Shown in pieces: positions 10,801 through 21,647 of a DNA stretch of 64,000 bases; position 1 is the stretch's first letter; every line of letters begins with the position of its first letter. The position numbers and the translations under genes were made by a program. The DNA comes from Eucommia ulmoides. Lineage: Eukaryota > Streptophyta > Magnoliopsida > Garryales > Eucommiaceae. Under the pieces are notes generated by a model, which had not been told where the DNA came from, searched no databases, and saw only the letters and a list, made by a program, of their open reading frames with translations. The stretch covers positions 744,001-808,000 of the forward strand of contig JAENRU010000483.1 in NCBI GenBank assembly GCA_016647705.1, given 5' to 3'.

Positions 10801-12180
10801 AAAAATATTACACATAGCCCCCCAAAAATTTCAACAATTTCTCCACACTCCGACTCCACCTATGGTTAGTAGTGGACCAATATCTATCTGAATATTTTAA
10901 TCATGTGTACAAAATTCATAATACAAAAAATATTTTATGGATTAAGTGTTTTTATTAAAATCTATTTTTCAACAAAATATAACCACACTGAGTGGTATCC
11001 AAATCCCAACAAAAATATCATTGTAATAGAACAACCGAAATTAAATCAACTGATCAACTCACTTGTATATAATAAAGTAACATACTTCCTTGCCAGCTAT
11101 ATGATCGTTTTCTTCACAATTGAGAGTTATAACGGTACGGTAACCTATCCATCAGTGCAATCTATTGTTGCAATCAATGTGAGAGTCATTTAATATCTCC
11201 AATGGTAGGAGCTAACACGTAGTACAAACCACCATATCTTGATGATAATCATTATCGTCAACAACAACAACAACAACAACATATATCAACAACCTGCAGA
11301 ACTTGCCCTTCTGTGAGGTCACAAAATAATGTCTTACAAGACATGCACTCCTATTAGGACCAACAACATCCCGCAGGACATATCCTATTGTCGAGATCAC
11401 ACTATAACATTGTCGGATAATAAAAATAACTTTCTGCATTTAAAAATTTACTTGATCCACATAACATTATAAAATATTCCATTTTAATTAAAAAAAATTA
11501 CATTTTAGTACGAAAATATAATTTGACAATTCACATAAAAGACAAGACCCTCACTTTATCGATGTACTTGTCTTCATAATATAAAAATAATTTAAGGATC
11601 AAATATATTTATCAAACACCACTTTTCAAAATATAATATAAATATAACCACATACTGAGCCAAAATACAATTCTACCGCTATCATCTCAATAAAATAAAT
11701 GCATATGAATTAACCAATCATGGTATTTTGATATATAACAAAATATTGCACACATGTTTTCCTACCAACCATAGGATCACTTCACCTCATAATCGGGAGT
11801 TACGATAATACTGTAATCTGTACAACTATGTCATCTAAGGTGGCTATCAGTGTCAGGGTCATTCAATATCTCCAATGGTAGGAATAACATAATAGTATGA
11901 ACTACTATATCAACAATATAATCAACTACCTACATGACTTGTCCTCCATTAGGTCTCAACATATCAACAACATAGTCAACCACCTGTAGGACTTGCCCTT
12001 CTGTTAGGTCACAACAACAACGTCCTATAGGACATACCCTCTTGACTAGACGAACTATGGTATGGCAAGATAAATAAAATAATTCTTCACCTTCAAAATT
12101 TTACTTGATCCATTTACTATCATAAAACTGTTTATTTTCATCAATATTTTTTTAATACAAAAAATATCATTTGATTCTTT
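10801..12180. repeat. Two ~650-bp non-coding repeats, also at 57100-57840
   Basis: Two diverged direct copies (about 10860-11480 and 11520-12140) share 'ccatagg(a/g)tca...ttcac', 'tcaatatctccaatggtagg', several 'aggacttgccctcctg(a)taggtc' motifs and 'tttacttgatccac(a)ta'. A third copy in the same orientation is at 57100-57840. The ORFs at 10903-11193 (+) and 11212-11439 (-) overlap these repeats on opposite strands and have no protein-like composition. A (CAA)n run lies at 11259-11281. Confidence 0.7.
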
Positions 12181-12564
12181 ATATAGAAGACAGTAAACAC
12201 CTTCAAATTTGTATGTTCAATTTAATGACAAATCTTATGGTTTACGACTAACACGACACTAACTCAATCTTACTTTACTATAAATAAGTTGCATTAATCA
12301 AACGCCACCTAGGATGTTAATATGTTCAGACTAAAACTTGTAGGGACCAAAGAGAAATAAGGGTAACAATACATGGGTGCAAAGTGTCAAACCACCGAAA
12401 AAAAATGATGGACGTCAATGCATGAAAATGTGCACTAACAATATAATTTTCCCATAAAAATATAAGAGATACAAATGTCACTGAAAAAATCTCTCTCTTT
12501 TTTTTTTTTTAGAAACACATTTTTTATAAGTAATTGCATCCATAGCTACAAACCAACTTACTCA
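12181..12564. other. AT-rich spacer, nothing recognised
   Basis: The first 130 bp may be the beginning of a third unit of the preceding repeat. The rest, with a poly-T at 12499-12510, shows no gene, terminal repeat or RNA. Confidence 0.4.
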
Positions 12565-14615
12565 AATGACTGAATTCCTCGAGGCTCTTCCTCTATCTTA
12601 GGTCCTGCATGATAACGTAGTAGCCAATGTTGGACTAGAGAAACTTCACATCCCGATCTGGACCATCGAGTCTGCTATGGACGAAGATGATGTCCTTGAG
12701 TACCAAAGTAAATACACCTTCCTGGACTTGGTAAGGACGATCATTCTCGGGCCTGATGTCGGCACATGTATGCCTCTGTCAGGCTACCTGACCATCTTTA
12801 AACATCAATTGGAGGCAGGTCTACGGTTCTTTGTCCATTGGTGGATCCCTGCCTTTTGTGCGGAGTATGGGTTGCGTACCTTACAATTTGCTTCGAATAG
12901 CATGAGGGCGATCATGGTAGTATACATGATCTTCTGGGCTGAAAGGATTGAGCCGAGCATAAAGCTCTTCAAGGCTCTCTTCTTTACCAAGCTGCTTCCC
13001 CGAAGCGATGGATGGCACTACACGCCTCCAGGTTGACTTTCTTAACTGACTTAAATTCGACCATTCACAACTGCAAGCCCTAATTTTTCTATCTCGGGAG
13101 GAGCGATGGGCAGTTCGGCTTCGACGATGAGGAGAAATATCCCGTTCAGATGGAATAGAAAAAAGTTGGTAAGAATATGGCCCCTAGGAGGGGATATTAG
13201 GTTCTTGAGGATTTTTCAATACTTAGATTTTAACTAGTTTTTTTTAGTGTAGAGAATGAGAAACCCAAAAGGCAGAGGGGTGTCCTGAGTAAGAAGGTTA
13301 CCGACCAGATGGACAAGGTTTTGAAGATGGTATATAACAAGGTGAAGATGTTGATTGATTCCCATCTGTTTGACATCTTCTGATACCAACTACCTTCTCT
13401 GCCTCCCGTCTGTGACTTTCCAGCCTACTCAGAGAACAGTAAGTTGTTTCTACTCGGTGAATTTTTAGAATTTAGAAAGCCAAGCAGACAAGCATAGCTC
13501 AACCGTATTTTGGCTATATTATCTATTTAGAGGCTGAGGGAACACAAGGCCCGAGAGGTAGCTAAGGCAACTCAGGCTGCTGAAGCCGACCAGGCCGACC
13601 TCATCGTCCTACCATCTCTTCCACCACAGCAGTAGTATCACTCGATGCCTACTCAGACCAGGCCACCATCCCTACCAAGGGTCAAGATCAAAGAGTCCTC
13701 AACCTCCCGCTCGGCCTCTCACCAGTTAATGTTGGTTGAGAGTGGCGATGTCTTCCCATTAGATCCCTCCAAGCAAGGGTAAGAGTAAAGTGCACGAGAA
13801 AAGCATAAGAAGCATAAGTCTTCGAAAAAGGAGAGGGTGGCGAGTGGAGCCCTACCTGAACTAGTAGCTAGCGTGGTGTACTTTGGTATTCCAAACATAG
13901 GGATCCCCATTGATCGTTCTCTCTTGGAGTCCCCTGAGGTGATAATCAACTATCTCAAGCACATCACCTCTCCCGATCATCCAAAGGTTTTGGTTGACTC
14001 TGACACGGAAAGACTCATACGCCACCTCATCCGTGACCACGTCTCGGTAATGACCCAACACTCATCTATTTCTATATATTTAGCATATTCCATGTATTAT
14101 ATTTTTCTCTAAGTATACTTATCTGGTCGTTCTCGTGCAAATCATGATTTTCTTATCCGCCCTTCATGATAGGCTCACCGAGAGTACTATGAGAGATGCC
14201 TCTATCCGGGCTAAGAGAGATGCATCCCTTCAGAAGGTAGATAGACTGAACGAAAGCCTCCAGTCCACTGTTGTTTCCCATTCTTTCCTCTAGGCTAAGC
14301 TTTGATTGGTCATTACTGAGAGGAACGACCTAGCAATGAGAGAATTGACCTCTCCTCTCAACTCTGGGATAGTGTCTCCAAGGTGGAACACCTGAAGAAA
14401 AAACTATAGAAAGAAAATCTCTGGAGGAAAAATATAGTCCGCCAAGCCAAAGATAGGGCCATTGAGAAGTACAAGGCTAGTGATGAATACAAGAAAATAA
14501 AGATGGATATAGCCGGCGAATACATGGAGGAGGGCTTTCGAGGCCAGATTAGGCTCCCTCCGCCGCCTGTTTTCTCTAGTCAATTATTGGCAAATCCAAA
14601 TGGAATTTCCTAAAG
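12565..14615 (+). pseudogene. 'Putative gypsy type transposon' ORF, intron-bearing, degenerate
   Basis: Recognisable peptide blocks of the plant family annotated as putative gypsy-type transposon (PF04195-like) occur in order. First comes an N-terminal block at 12677-13036 with QLEAGLRF, HWWIPAFCAEYGL and MVVYMIFWAE. Then come a KKVTDQMDKV helix (13300), an Ala/Gln linker and Lys-rich stretch (13560-13830), and PELVASVVYFGIP...TERLIRHLI (13850-14040). Last is a C-terminal coiled-coil with AIEKYKASDEY (14457-14490). Plausible splice sites separate the blocks: GTAAG at 13169, AG near 13250, GTAAG near 13440, AG near 13530, GTAAT at 14047, AG near 14172. In-frame stops (13034, near 13636, 13782, 14210) show it is dead. 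It runs opposite to the integrase remnant at 16018, as do the antisense accessory ORFs of some Tat elements. The family match is from memory of motifs. Confidence 0.6.
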
Positions 14616-15049
14616 AGAGAGGTAGTAAGGGACACGTAATTGAAGAAGCGACGCCAGAAGCCAGCTAGGAGGGCAGTGAAGGCGAAGGTGATGACGAAGA
14701 GACATAGGGGGATGCCATGGAAGTTGAACGGGTCTTTGAGGAATCAACCTAATCAGTCAGTTACGGCAGCCATAGGCACGATGACTAGACCTTCAGCTCA
14801 GCCTTATTCCCAGACTGTACTTTTTCTTTTTCTTTTTTGTGATTTGTGTAGCTGGGCATGAACCCCACCATTGTAAACATATTTTTGAATATAATATAAC
14901 ACAAATTGATTTTTTAGCGAACTTCTGTGTTGGATTGTTGACTTTTCCCCCCTCTCTTTCCTAGGGTAGAGTTGTTCTGAAGTGAGGTGACTCAAGCTCA
15001 AAGTTATCGATGAGGCCCTCTGGATGGTTGTGATCTTCCCTTCGAGAAT
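14616..15049. other. 3' flank of the degenerate ORF, nothing clear
   Basis: Contains the end of the Lys/Arg-rich stretch (14640-14760) and AT-rich sequence. ORFs 14640-14861 (+) and 14804-15001 (-) are short, overlapping, and resemble no family I know. Confidence 0.35.
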
Positions 15050-15560
15050 TTGCTGAGAAGCAGGATCTCAGAGCTCGAGGCTCGACATGTGAGGATCCCT
15101 TGATGGGTTTGTGCCTCTATCTTGAACCATCCAAGCCGAGGGTGCTCGGAGAGCTAAGCTCGGCCAATTTTCCATACTTGGGAAATTGTTGATAAGGATG
15201 CCAATGTCGTGTTCATCCTGCCTCTAACCTGGCCTTACTTCGGTTTTGGGTCCACCCATTTTGAACCATTTGAGCTGAGTATACTCGGAGAGTTGAGCTT
15301 GAACCAATATTCTATACTTGAGAAATTGTTTACTCTTGTTGTCCAGGCCGCATATATCCTGCCCCCAACCTAGAGATTCAACTAGGTCTTGGGTCCTCCA
15401 AACTTGAACAGCTCAAGATGAGGGTGCTCAGAAGGCAGAGGTTAGCCATCTTTCCATAATTGGAAATTGTTTGTTCTTGTTTCCAAGTCTGTATCAATCC
15501 TGTCTCCTAACCTAGAGCACGAGTAGTATTTCTGCTCATGTTGCTGGCTAAATGGTAGTG
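15050..15560. repeat. ~138-bp repeats related to the hairpin array
   Basis: Cores 'gccgagggtgctcggagag(c)taagctcggcc' near 15135, 'gagctgagtatactcggagagttgagc' near 15270 and 'gatgagggtgctcagaag' near 15415 repeat with about 138-bp spacing. Each is followed by 'ccatacttggaaattgttt...cctgcctcc(t)aacct'. The core is the same as in the 79-bp arrays at 7556-8653 and 39340-40340 but the unit is longer, so it is a related subfamily. Confidence 0.7.
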
Positions 15561-16017
15561 GTTTTCAAAATAGTCCTTTGTTCTCGTGGTCTATAGGGCG
15601 CCATTCAAACATTGTGGCCTGTGGCCGATCATTGGCAGGTTATTCATATTCGGGCTCATCCCTGAGCCTTTTCAAGTTATCCCAATTCAATCCTTGCGGG
15701 AGCATCTTTCCTTTTAAGTCGTCTGATCTGTGGTTGGCTATGAAGGGATAGATACTTAGCCACAGGCCCTTAGACCCGATCGATGCCCCATCTGTAATAG
15801 ATGACCTTGGTCTATCCCTGAGTATGGATTATCAACCTGTGTAGGGGGCCTTGTTATCATCCTCGATGGCCAGCGGCAGGGGGGTTGCTTCGGAAGATAC
15901 ATGTACGGATTAGAAGGTCGTTGAACTTGAAAATTCCCTTCATTGATATGAAAACTTGTTACACTTACTAGAAAAATTGAATGTTTACAAAACAACCTAT
16001 TCCCTATAGAAATATTA
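15561..16017. other. Retroelement 3' region, no gene
   Basis: Lies downstream (minus strand) of the integrase tail at 16018-16245. The minus-strand ORF 15756-16079 overlaps that tail in another frame and is a shadow. I see no separate feature. Confidence 0.4.
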
Positions 16018-16245
16018 CTTGAGATGGTCAGCATTCCAAGGGTGCCATAGCGAAACCCCTTCTTTGATCTTGAGTTCATATGTGCCCAACCTTGCGATTT
16101 TCGTTACGTGATAAAGTCCCTCCCAGGTGGGGGCAAGATTTCTCGAGTTTGGCTCTTTGATCGCCAATGTAACCTTTCTGAGTACGAGGTCATCGACTTC
16201 AAAACAACAGGGGTGCACCTGTCTGTCGTAGTAACATGCTGCACG
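16018..16245 (-). pseudogene. Tat-type gypsy integrase C-terminal remnant
   Basis: On the minus strand this reads ACYYDRQV, FEVDDLVLRKVTLA, LAPTWEGLYHV, GTYEL and WHPWNADHLK before a stop. The order FxxGDLVLRK...GPxWEGPY-V...GTYxL...PWNxxHLKxYY is the typical integrase C-terminal domain of Tat-lineage Ty3/gypsy polyproteins. Catalytic core and reverse transcriptase are missing; a copia fragment abuts at 16252, so the upstream part was lost or replaced. Confidence 0.8.
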
Positions 16246-16251
16246 TTATTA

Positions 16252-17030
16252 ATATCATTTTCTATGAAGGACTTGGGGCCCGCAAAATAGATTTTTAGTA
16301 TTCGAATTTATCAAGATAGAAAAATGAAGAAGTTGTTTATGTCACAGGAATGGTACATTGAAAAAGTGCTTGAAAGATTCAATATGAATAAGGCTAAAGT
16401 GGTTAGTTTTCTTCTTACTACTCACTTTAAGCTAAGCACTAAGTACTATCCTTTTACAGACAAATAAAAAGAAGACATGGAAAGAGTTCTATACGCCTTA
16501 GTAGTTGAAAGTTTGATGTATGCAATGGTTTGCACAAGGCTAGATCTAGCTCATGCAGTTTGTGTAGTCAGTCGATTTCTTTCAAATCTGGGAAAAGAGC
16601 ATTGGAATGCAGTAAAATGGATAATAAGGTATCTTCAAGGCACTTCCAAGCTGAGACTCGGTTTTGAAAATGAAAAGTCAATGCTAATTGACTATACAAA
16701 TGCAGATATGGCAGGAGATGTAGATACCCGTAGGTCTACTTCGGGCTATTTGATTACTTTCACAGGTAGGGTTGTTTTGTGGCAGTTAGGTTGAAAAAAT
16801 GTCTTGCATTGTCTACAACTAAGGCAGAGTTCATTGCAGTTACAGAAGCCTACAATGAGTTGTTATGGATGAAGAAGTTCTTGATAGAACTTTACTTCAA
16901 TCAGGAACAATATGTGTTATTTTGCGATAGTCAAACTGCTATCCATTTGGTGAAGAACTGTACATTTTATTCGAGGTCGAAGCACATTGATGTTAGGTAC
17001 GATTAGATAAGAGAAACTCTTAATGAAAAA
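16252..17030 (+). pseudogene. Ty1/copia reverse transcriptase-RNase H fragment
   Basis: In order: MKDLGPAK and YIEKVLERFNM (RT C-terminal part), LMYAMVCTRLDLAHAV and KEHWNAVKWIIRYLQG (linker), then RNase H motifs YTNADMAGD, RRSTSGYL, LSTTKAEFIA, ELLWMKKFL, FCDSQTAIHL and SKHIDVRY. Two broken reading frames join near 16785-16800, where WQLG gives way to RLKKCLALSTT in another frame. In-frame stops lie at 16288 and 16465 and just after SKHIDVRYD (17004). Only the end of pol is present, with no LTR. A dead 5'-truncated copia fragment. Confidence 0.9.
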
Positions 17031-17229
17031 TTTAGCATAATGATATTTTATAACCACTTTCATATTTAGATGGTTTAAATTAAAACGCAATAAAATTATT
17101 TCATTACATAGAAATGTATTAATAGTTAGAGGGTCTAAAATAAAATTTGTCCATTTTTAATTAATTCATTCAAAATATTTTGTTATCTCATATGAAAATA
17201 ATGGGCTATCAACTCTATATTAATTATGA
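17031..17229. other. AT-rich spacer ending in MULE target site
   Basis: No feature except the 9-bp target copy TAATTATGA at 17221-17229. Confidence 0.5.
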
Positions 17230-17535
17230 GGGTTAATTTAAAAAAAACAAAAGTGGTTTGACCCATTTGCACTTTACCCCCCTTTGGTTCAAACGTCGCC
17301 ACTTACTCTGCCTATGGTCTTGGGCCTAAGTGCAAAACTAACAGTTTTTGTCAAAATTGACAGAATTGAGCCCCACGTTCCAGGAATGTGGTTGGGCCTG
17401 TTTTCTGTGTTTTTTCCCTCCAAAATCATTTTTCTTTGTTCCTAATTTACCTCCATATTTCTCTATATAAGTGCAAGATTTCTCACTCATTTTTTGCACC
17501 AAACCAACAATAATTCACATTTATTACACCACAAT

Positions 17536-19863
17536 TGACGCGACCCAATTTTTCAAAAAGGAAAAAATAATAAATAATAAATAAGTTTAAGGAGAGAGAG
17601 GTTTTCAAAGCGCCGGTTTTCTCAAAAGATATACTTAGGCCATTTTAAAAAATAAGAAGTCTCCACCTAGTATTGGGTTTAAATGGTGTGCTAGGTTACC
17701 GAATTTTTATAAAACAATTTAAAAGGCCTAAGTAAAAAAATTGACTCCAAAAAACACAATCAAACCAAATATTCATTTAAAGGCTCGGGGATCGATTATG
17801 CTCGGGGAAGGTGTTAGGCACCCCAATATGCCCGTCTGAAAACAGTACTTTATATTCAATTAAGTTCAATTAGTTTAGTCCCAGTGTTTTATTTTATTTT
17901 GAAACCATTTCCTTCTTATAAAATCTTTTCGGTATTTTTCACAAATAAGATGAGACAAGTTTTTGGATTTTTGGAAATGTTTTCCCGGTATAACCTCTTA
18001 TCGAATATTAAGGATTCGACAAAGATGGTCCCCGGGGAAGTTTATGTATGTTTCCGAGAGACTTCTTTAATTTAAATAGACAAACCAAAATAGATGAATG
18101 AGATTTGAAAATATGAATGCAAAACTAACATCTAAATGAGTTTTTTTTTTTTATGCAAAAGTGACTAAAAAAACTAATTAAATGATTTAATTTAAATATG
18201 TTGATGCAAACTGATATGAATACAAGAATCGAATAGGGGACACTATGTGAATTAACATGATTATGCGTTACAATGATTTAATTTAGAAATATAAGTGATG
18301 CACATGTTTGACTAGATGTGAAAAAGTAGCATGGATTTGTAAAAAAATAAAACTATGTATGAAAAATGTGAGTGGTGAAAGCGTCCTAAACATGGCATCT
18401 AAATGATACGAGAAATAAACATGCTAAGTAGATGCAAAGAAAATCTACTTTGAGTTTGCCTGATTAATTTAAAGATATCTCGTTTTGAATTTCCCTCAAA
18501 TTCTATGGATAAAAGAATCGAAAGAGGTTCACGGAAACAATTTAGTTGAAATTAATCTTTTTGATGCTTTAAAAGAAGTCCCACGAAAAATTTACCGAGG
18601 GAAGAAATTTCCTAAAGTCATTCGTTTTATCGAGTCAGTGAATGGAAACGAGGTCACGGAAAACTCTCCCACGATTTATCGAATCGTCGGATTCACTTTA
18701 AGATTCGTAAGGATTAATTTCTACAAATAAAAGTTTTTTTTTGTTTGTTTTTTTTTTTTTTAGGGTTTTGATAACAAGAATAAAAATAAATAAAGAAAAT
18801 ACAGAAAAATAAACAACAAAAACATCATTCACCTAACAATCGAGGGTTAGGTGTAAGCACGAGAAACCTACCCCGACGTTTTCATCGGATCATCGGACGA
18901 CTTTATTTTTTGTGTTTATGAATTCGTAAACAAAACAAAATAAATAATGAAAACATCATTCACCTAATGATCGGGAGTTAAGTTTAAGCACGAGAAACCC
19001 ACCCCGACGTTTTCATCGAATCATCGGACGACAATACATAAATAAATAAATAAATAAAACTTGCAGAAATTTAAATTGCGAAAAGAATAAAATAAACTGA
19101 AAGAAGAATTAAAAATTAGAAACATATACATGTTCTAGGCCAAAAATCTCGATACCCGTATTTTTCTCGCTCGTAGACGGCTTCCCGAAAGGGCTTTGAG
19201 AATCACTCTTTTAAGGGGATAACTTATCTCAATTTTTGAATGAATAAAGTGGGAGAAGGAAGGTCCTATTTATAGGAGAAGATCGGGCGTGAAAAACACT
19301 TTAGGGAACCCTAAAATTAGGTCTGATCGCCAAAGCCCAGTCCAATTTGGACTGGAAAAGGGTAAAATAGGCAGAAAATGGCAAGATTAGTCCTAGGGTT
19401 TCGGGCGCGTGAGAGGAACGCGTTTGCCCACCACCTTTAGTAGTCGGCGACACGTGGCAGGGGAGAGGTGGTTACTTTCCAATTTTTTTATTTTTTTTAT
19501 TTGTTATGTGTGCACCAGCCGATAAGGGGGGCCCGCCACCAGCCGATAAAGGGGGCCCGCCACCCCTCTCTCTCTCTGGCGCTATGCAGGTGGCGGGTTA
19601 GGCGGGCCCCATGCCTGCACACACTTCTCTCTCTCTCTCTCTCTCTTACGGTTTGGGACCCAACTTCCCCTTTATTTCAAATTGCTCCCTTCTTTTCCCT
19701 TCTTTCAATTTCAAACCCTTTTCTTTATATTGATTTTTCTTTTTCTCTCTTTTTTTTTTTTTTTTTTTTTGGAACAAATGAAATAAAACAAAATAAATTT
19801 AGCTATAAATTAAGCATAATTATTTTTTTTTTTTTGCGGGACGGTCAGAATGTCATGTGTACA
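17536..19863 (-). mobile_element. 2.33-kb solo LTR in MULE A
   Basis: Ends are TGACGCGACC and TGTGTACA (TG...CA), with a perfect 5-bp duplication ACAAT at 17531-17535 and 19864-19868. A TATAAATAGG promoter on the minus strand near 19265-19275 sets its orientation, followed by a leader with stem-like repeats around 18840-19030 ('cattcacctaa(c/t)(a/g)atcg'). No internal region or second LTR is present, so it is a solo LTR left by unequal recombination. The resemblance of 'gcgacccaattt' and the 'ctccacctag' block to gypsy LTRs is from memory; lineage is uncertain. Confidence 0.9.
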
Positions 19864-20569
19864 ACAATAATTCTTAATTTATTATTTATTTTCAAGGCTT
19901 CAATCATTATTATATTATATTTTTTATTTAAAATTAATCTTATTAATTTCATTTGATTAAAATTCATTTTTAGCACTGAATGTATTTGTAAATAAAGTCA
20001 AGAGTCAATTTATTGAATCTGAATACAAGGATAACTAAATAAAAATTTTAGTGATTAATTCAAAATTAAAATATAAATTGAGAGGTGATAATGTAATTTA
20101 TTTTTATACCTAGAACACTTAATTTGGAGTTACAATTCTTTTTCCTTGAAATATTTTTAAATTTTAATTGAATTTAATTTCAATTGAATTCAAGTAAAAA
20201 TATTTTCAATTTCATTTAAAAATATTTCAATTGAATTTTTAAAAATATTTCAAAATAAAAAATCCAACACATTAACCCCTGAGTTGGGTTCCGTTAGTAA
20301 AATTAGGAGAAATTAGATGTCAACAGTCACGTGATAAGCACGTGACTATTTGGTTAAGGGTACATGTGTCATTTCATTTTTATTAATTTAATGGAACCTA
20401 TTTGCATATTTTGGTAAACTTAAGGGTAAAATGTCTTTTTCCTTTAATTTTTTTTTTCCAGATCGTCTGGTCTCTCTCACAGTCTTCTTCGCCGTCACCG
20501 GCGCCGTTTTCGTTGTCACCTCATTATCGTCTTCATCTTCTTCTCCATTTCGATTTCAAAGAGTTCTTT

Positions 20570-21140
20570 GCCTCTGGGTTTCAATTTCGATTTCGAAATT
20601 GAAATTGAAACCCAATTTTGAAATCGAAACCCTAGTCCGTTCACATTTGTCTTCTTCGTCTGCTTCTCTATTTCGATTCCGATTTTGAAGTCTTCTTCGA
20701 AATTGGGTTTTGATTTCGATTTCGAAATCGAAATCGAAACCCTGTTTTGATTGGGTTTCGATTTGAGCTTTCAAAATTCCCTATATGTATTTGATTTTCT
20801 CTATGAAGAAGAGAGAAATCCAAAATAAAAATAAAAATAAAAATCTTCTTTCTTCAGCAGCCAAGATTCAGGAAAAATAAAAAAATAAAAAAAAATCAAA
20901 CATACAGAGCATTTGAAATCGAAACCCACAAACCAAACACAAACGAAGTTCGAAGAAATAAAAAAACAAGTTCAAACAATTCCGAGAACAAATTCGAAAT
21001 CGAAACCCAAATCGAAGTAGAAATCGAAACTCTGTTTTGATTTTGAAATCTATTTTGATTTCAAAATCGAAATCGATTTCATTTTTGAAATCGAACATGT
21101 TGTTTGATTTCAATTTCGAATACGAAATCGATATCGAAAT
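20570..21140. repeat. TTTCGAAATCGAAA palindrome field
   Basis: Within MULE A, short motifs TTTCGATTT and AAATCGAAA are repeated in both orientations, forming many hairpins (for example near 20585-20630, 20712-20742, 20996-21030 and 21048-21082). ORFs here translate to FRFRFRN or KLKLK repeats on both strands and are not genes. Similar CGAAATCGATTTCG runs occur in MULE C at 24625-24720. Confidence 0.75.
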
Positions 21141-21647
21141 TACTCAAGGATCGGCAAAGAAAGAAGAAGAAGACAACGAAATCAAGGACAAATCCAGATC
21201 GGCGGCAAGGGTCGTCGTCGTCGCGACGGCTCAGAGGAGCATCGGCACAAGATCGGAGAGTGAGCGAGAGCGAGATAGAGAGAGGGTGAGGTGGCCGAAA
21301 AAACGAGCTTCCTCACTCCACCGCCCTCATCAATTAGGGTTTTCGCACCAGGTATTTTCAGAATCCTCTTCATTTTTCTCGGTCGATTTCGAGTTTTTCT
21401 TTCTGTGATCGTGTTTTTGTTCCTGTAATTCTCACTTTTCTCCGTCGATTTCTAGTTTTTCTTCAATTGATCGTGTTTTTGCTTCTGTAATTTTTGTTTT
21501 TTCTCGGTGATGAACAAAACAGATGATGAGTCTGACGTAATAATCCATTCTTTACTTGAATCTGAAGACAAATCGAGGCATTTGTCTGAGAGAAACCACT
21601 GCCTCTCAATGGAAGGGAGCTGAAAGTAATTTAGGGTTAATTACACT

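Noticed and set aside
10903-11439. Two ORFs on opposite strands (96 and 75 codons)
   Set aside because: Both lie in a non-coding dispersed repeat whose other copies (11520-12140, 57100-57840) do not keep the frames.
20402-21408. Several overlapping ORFs on both strands in MULE A
   Set aside because: They read the TTTCGAAATCGAAA palindromes in all frames; no domain and no strand preference.
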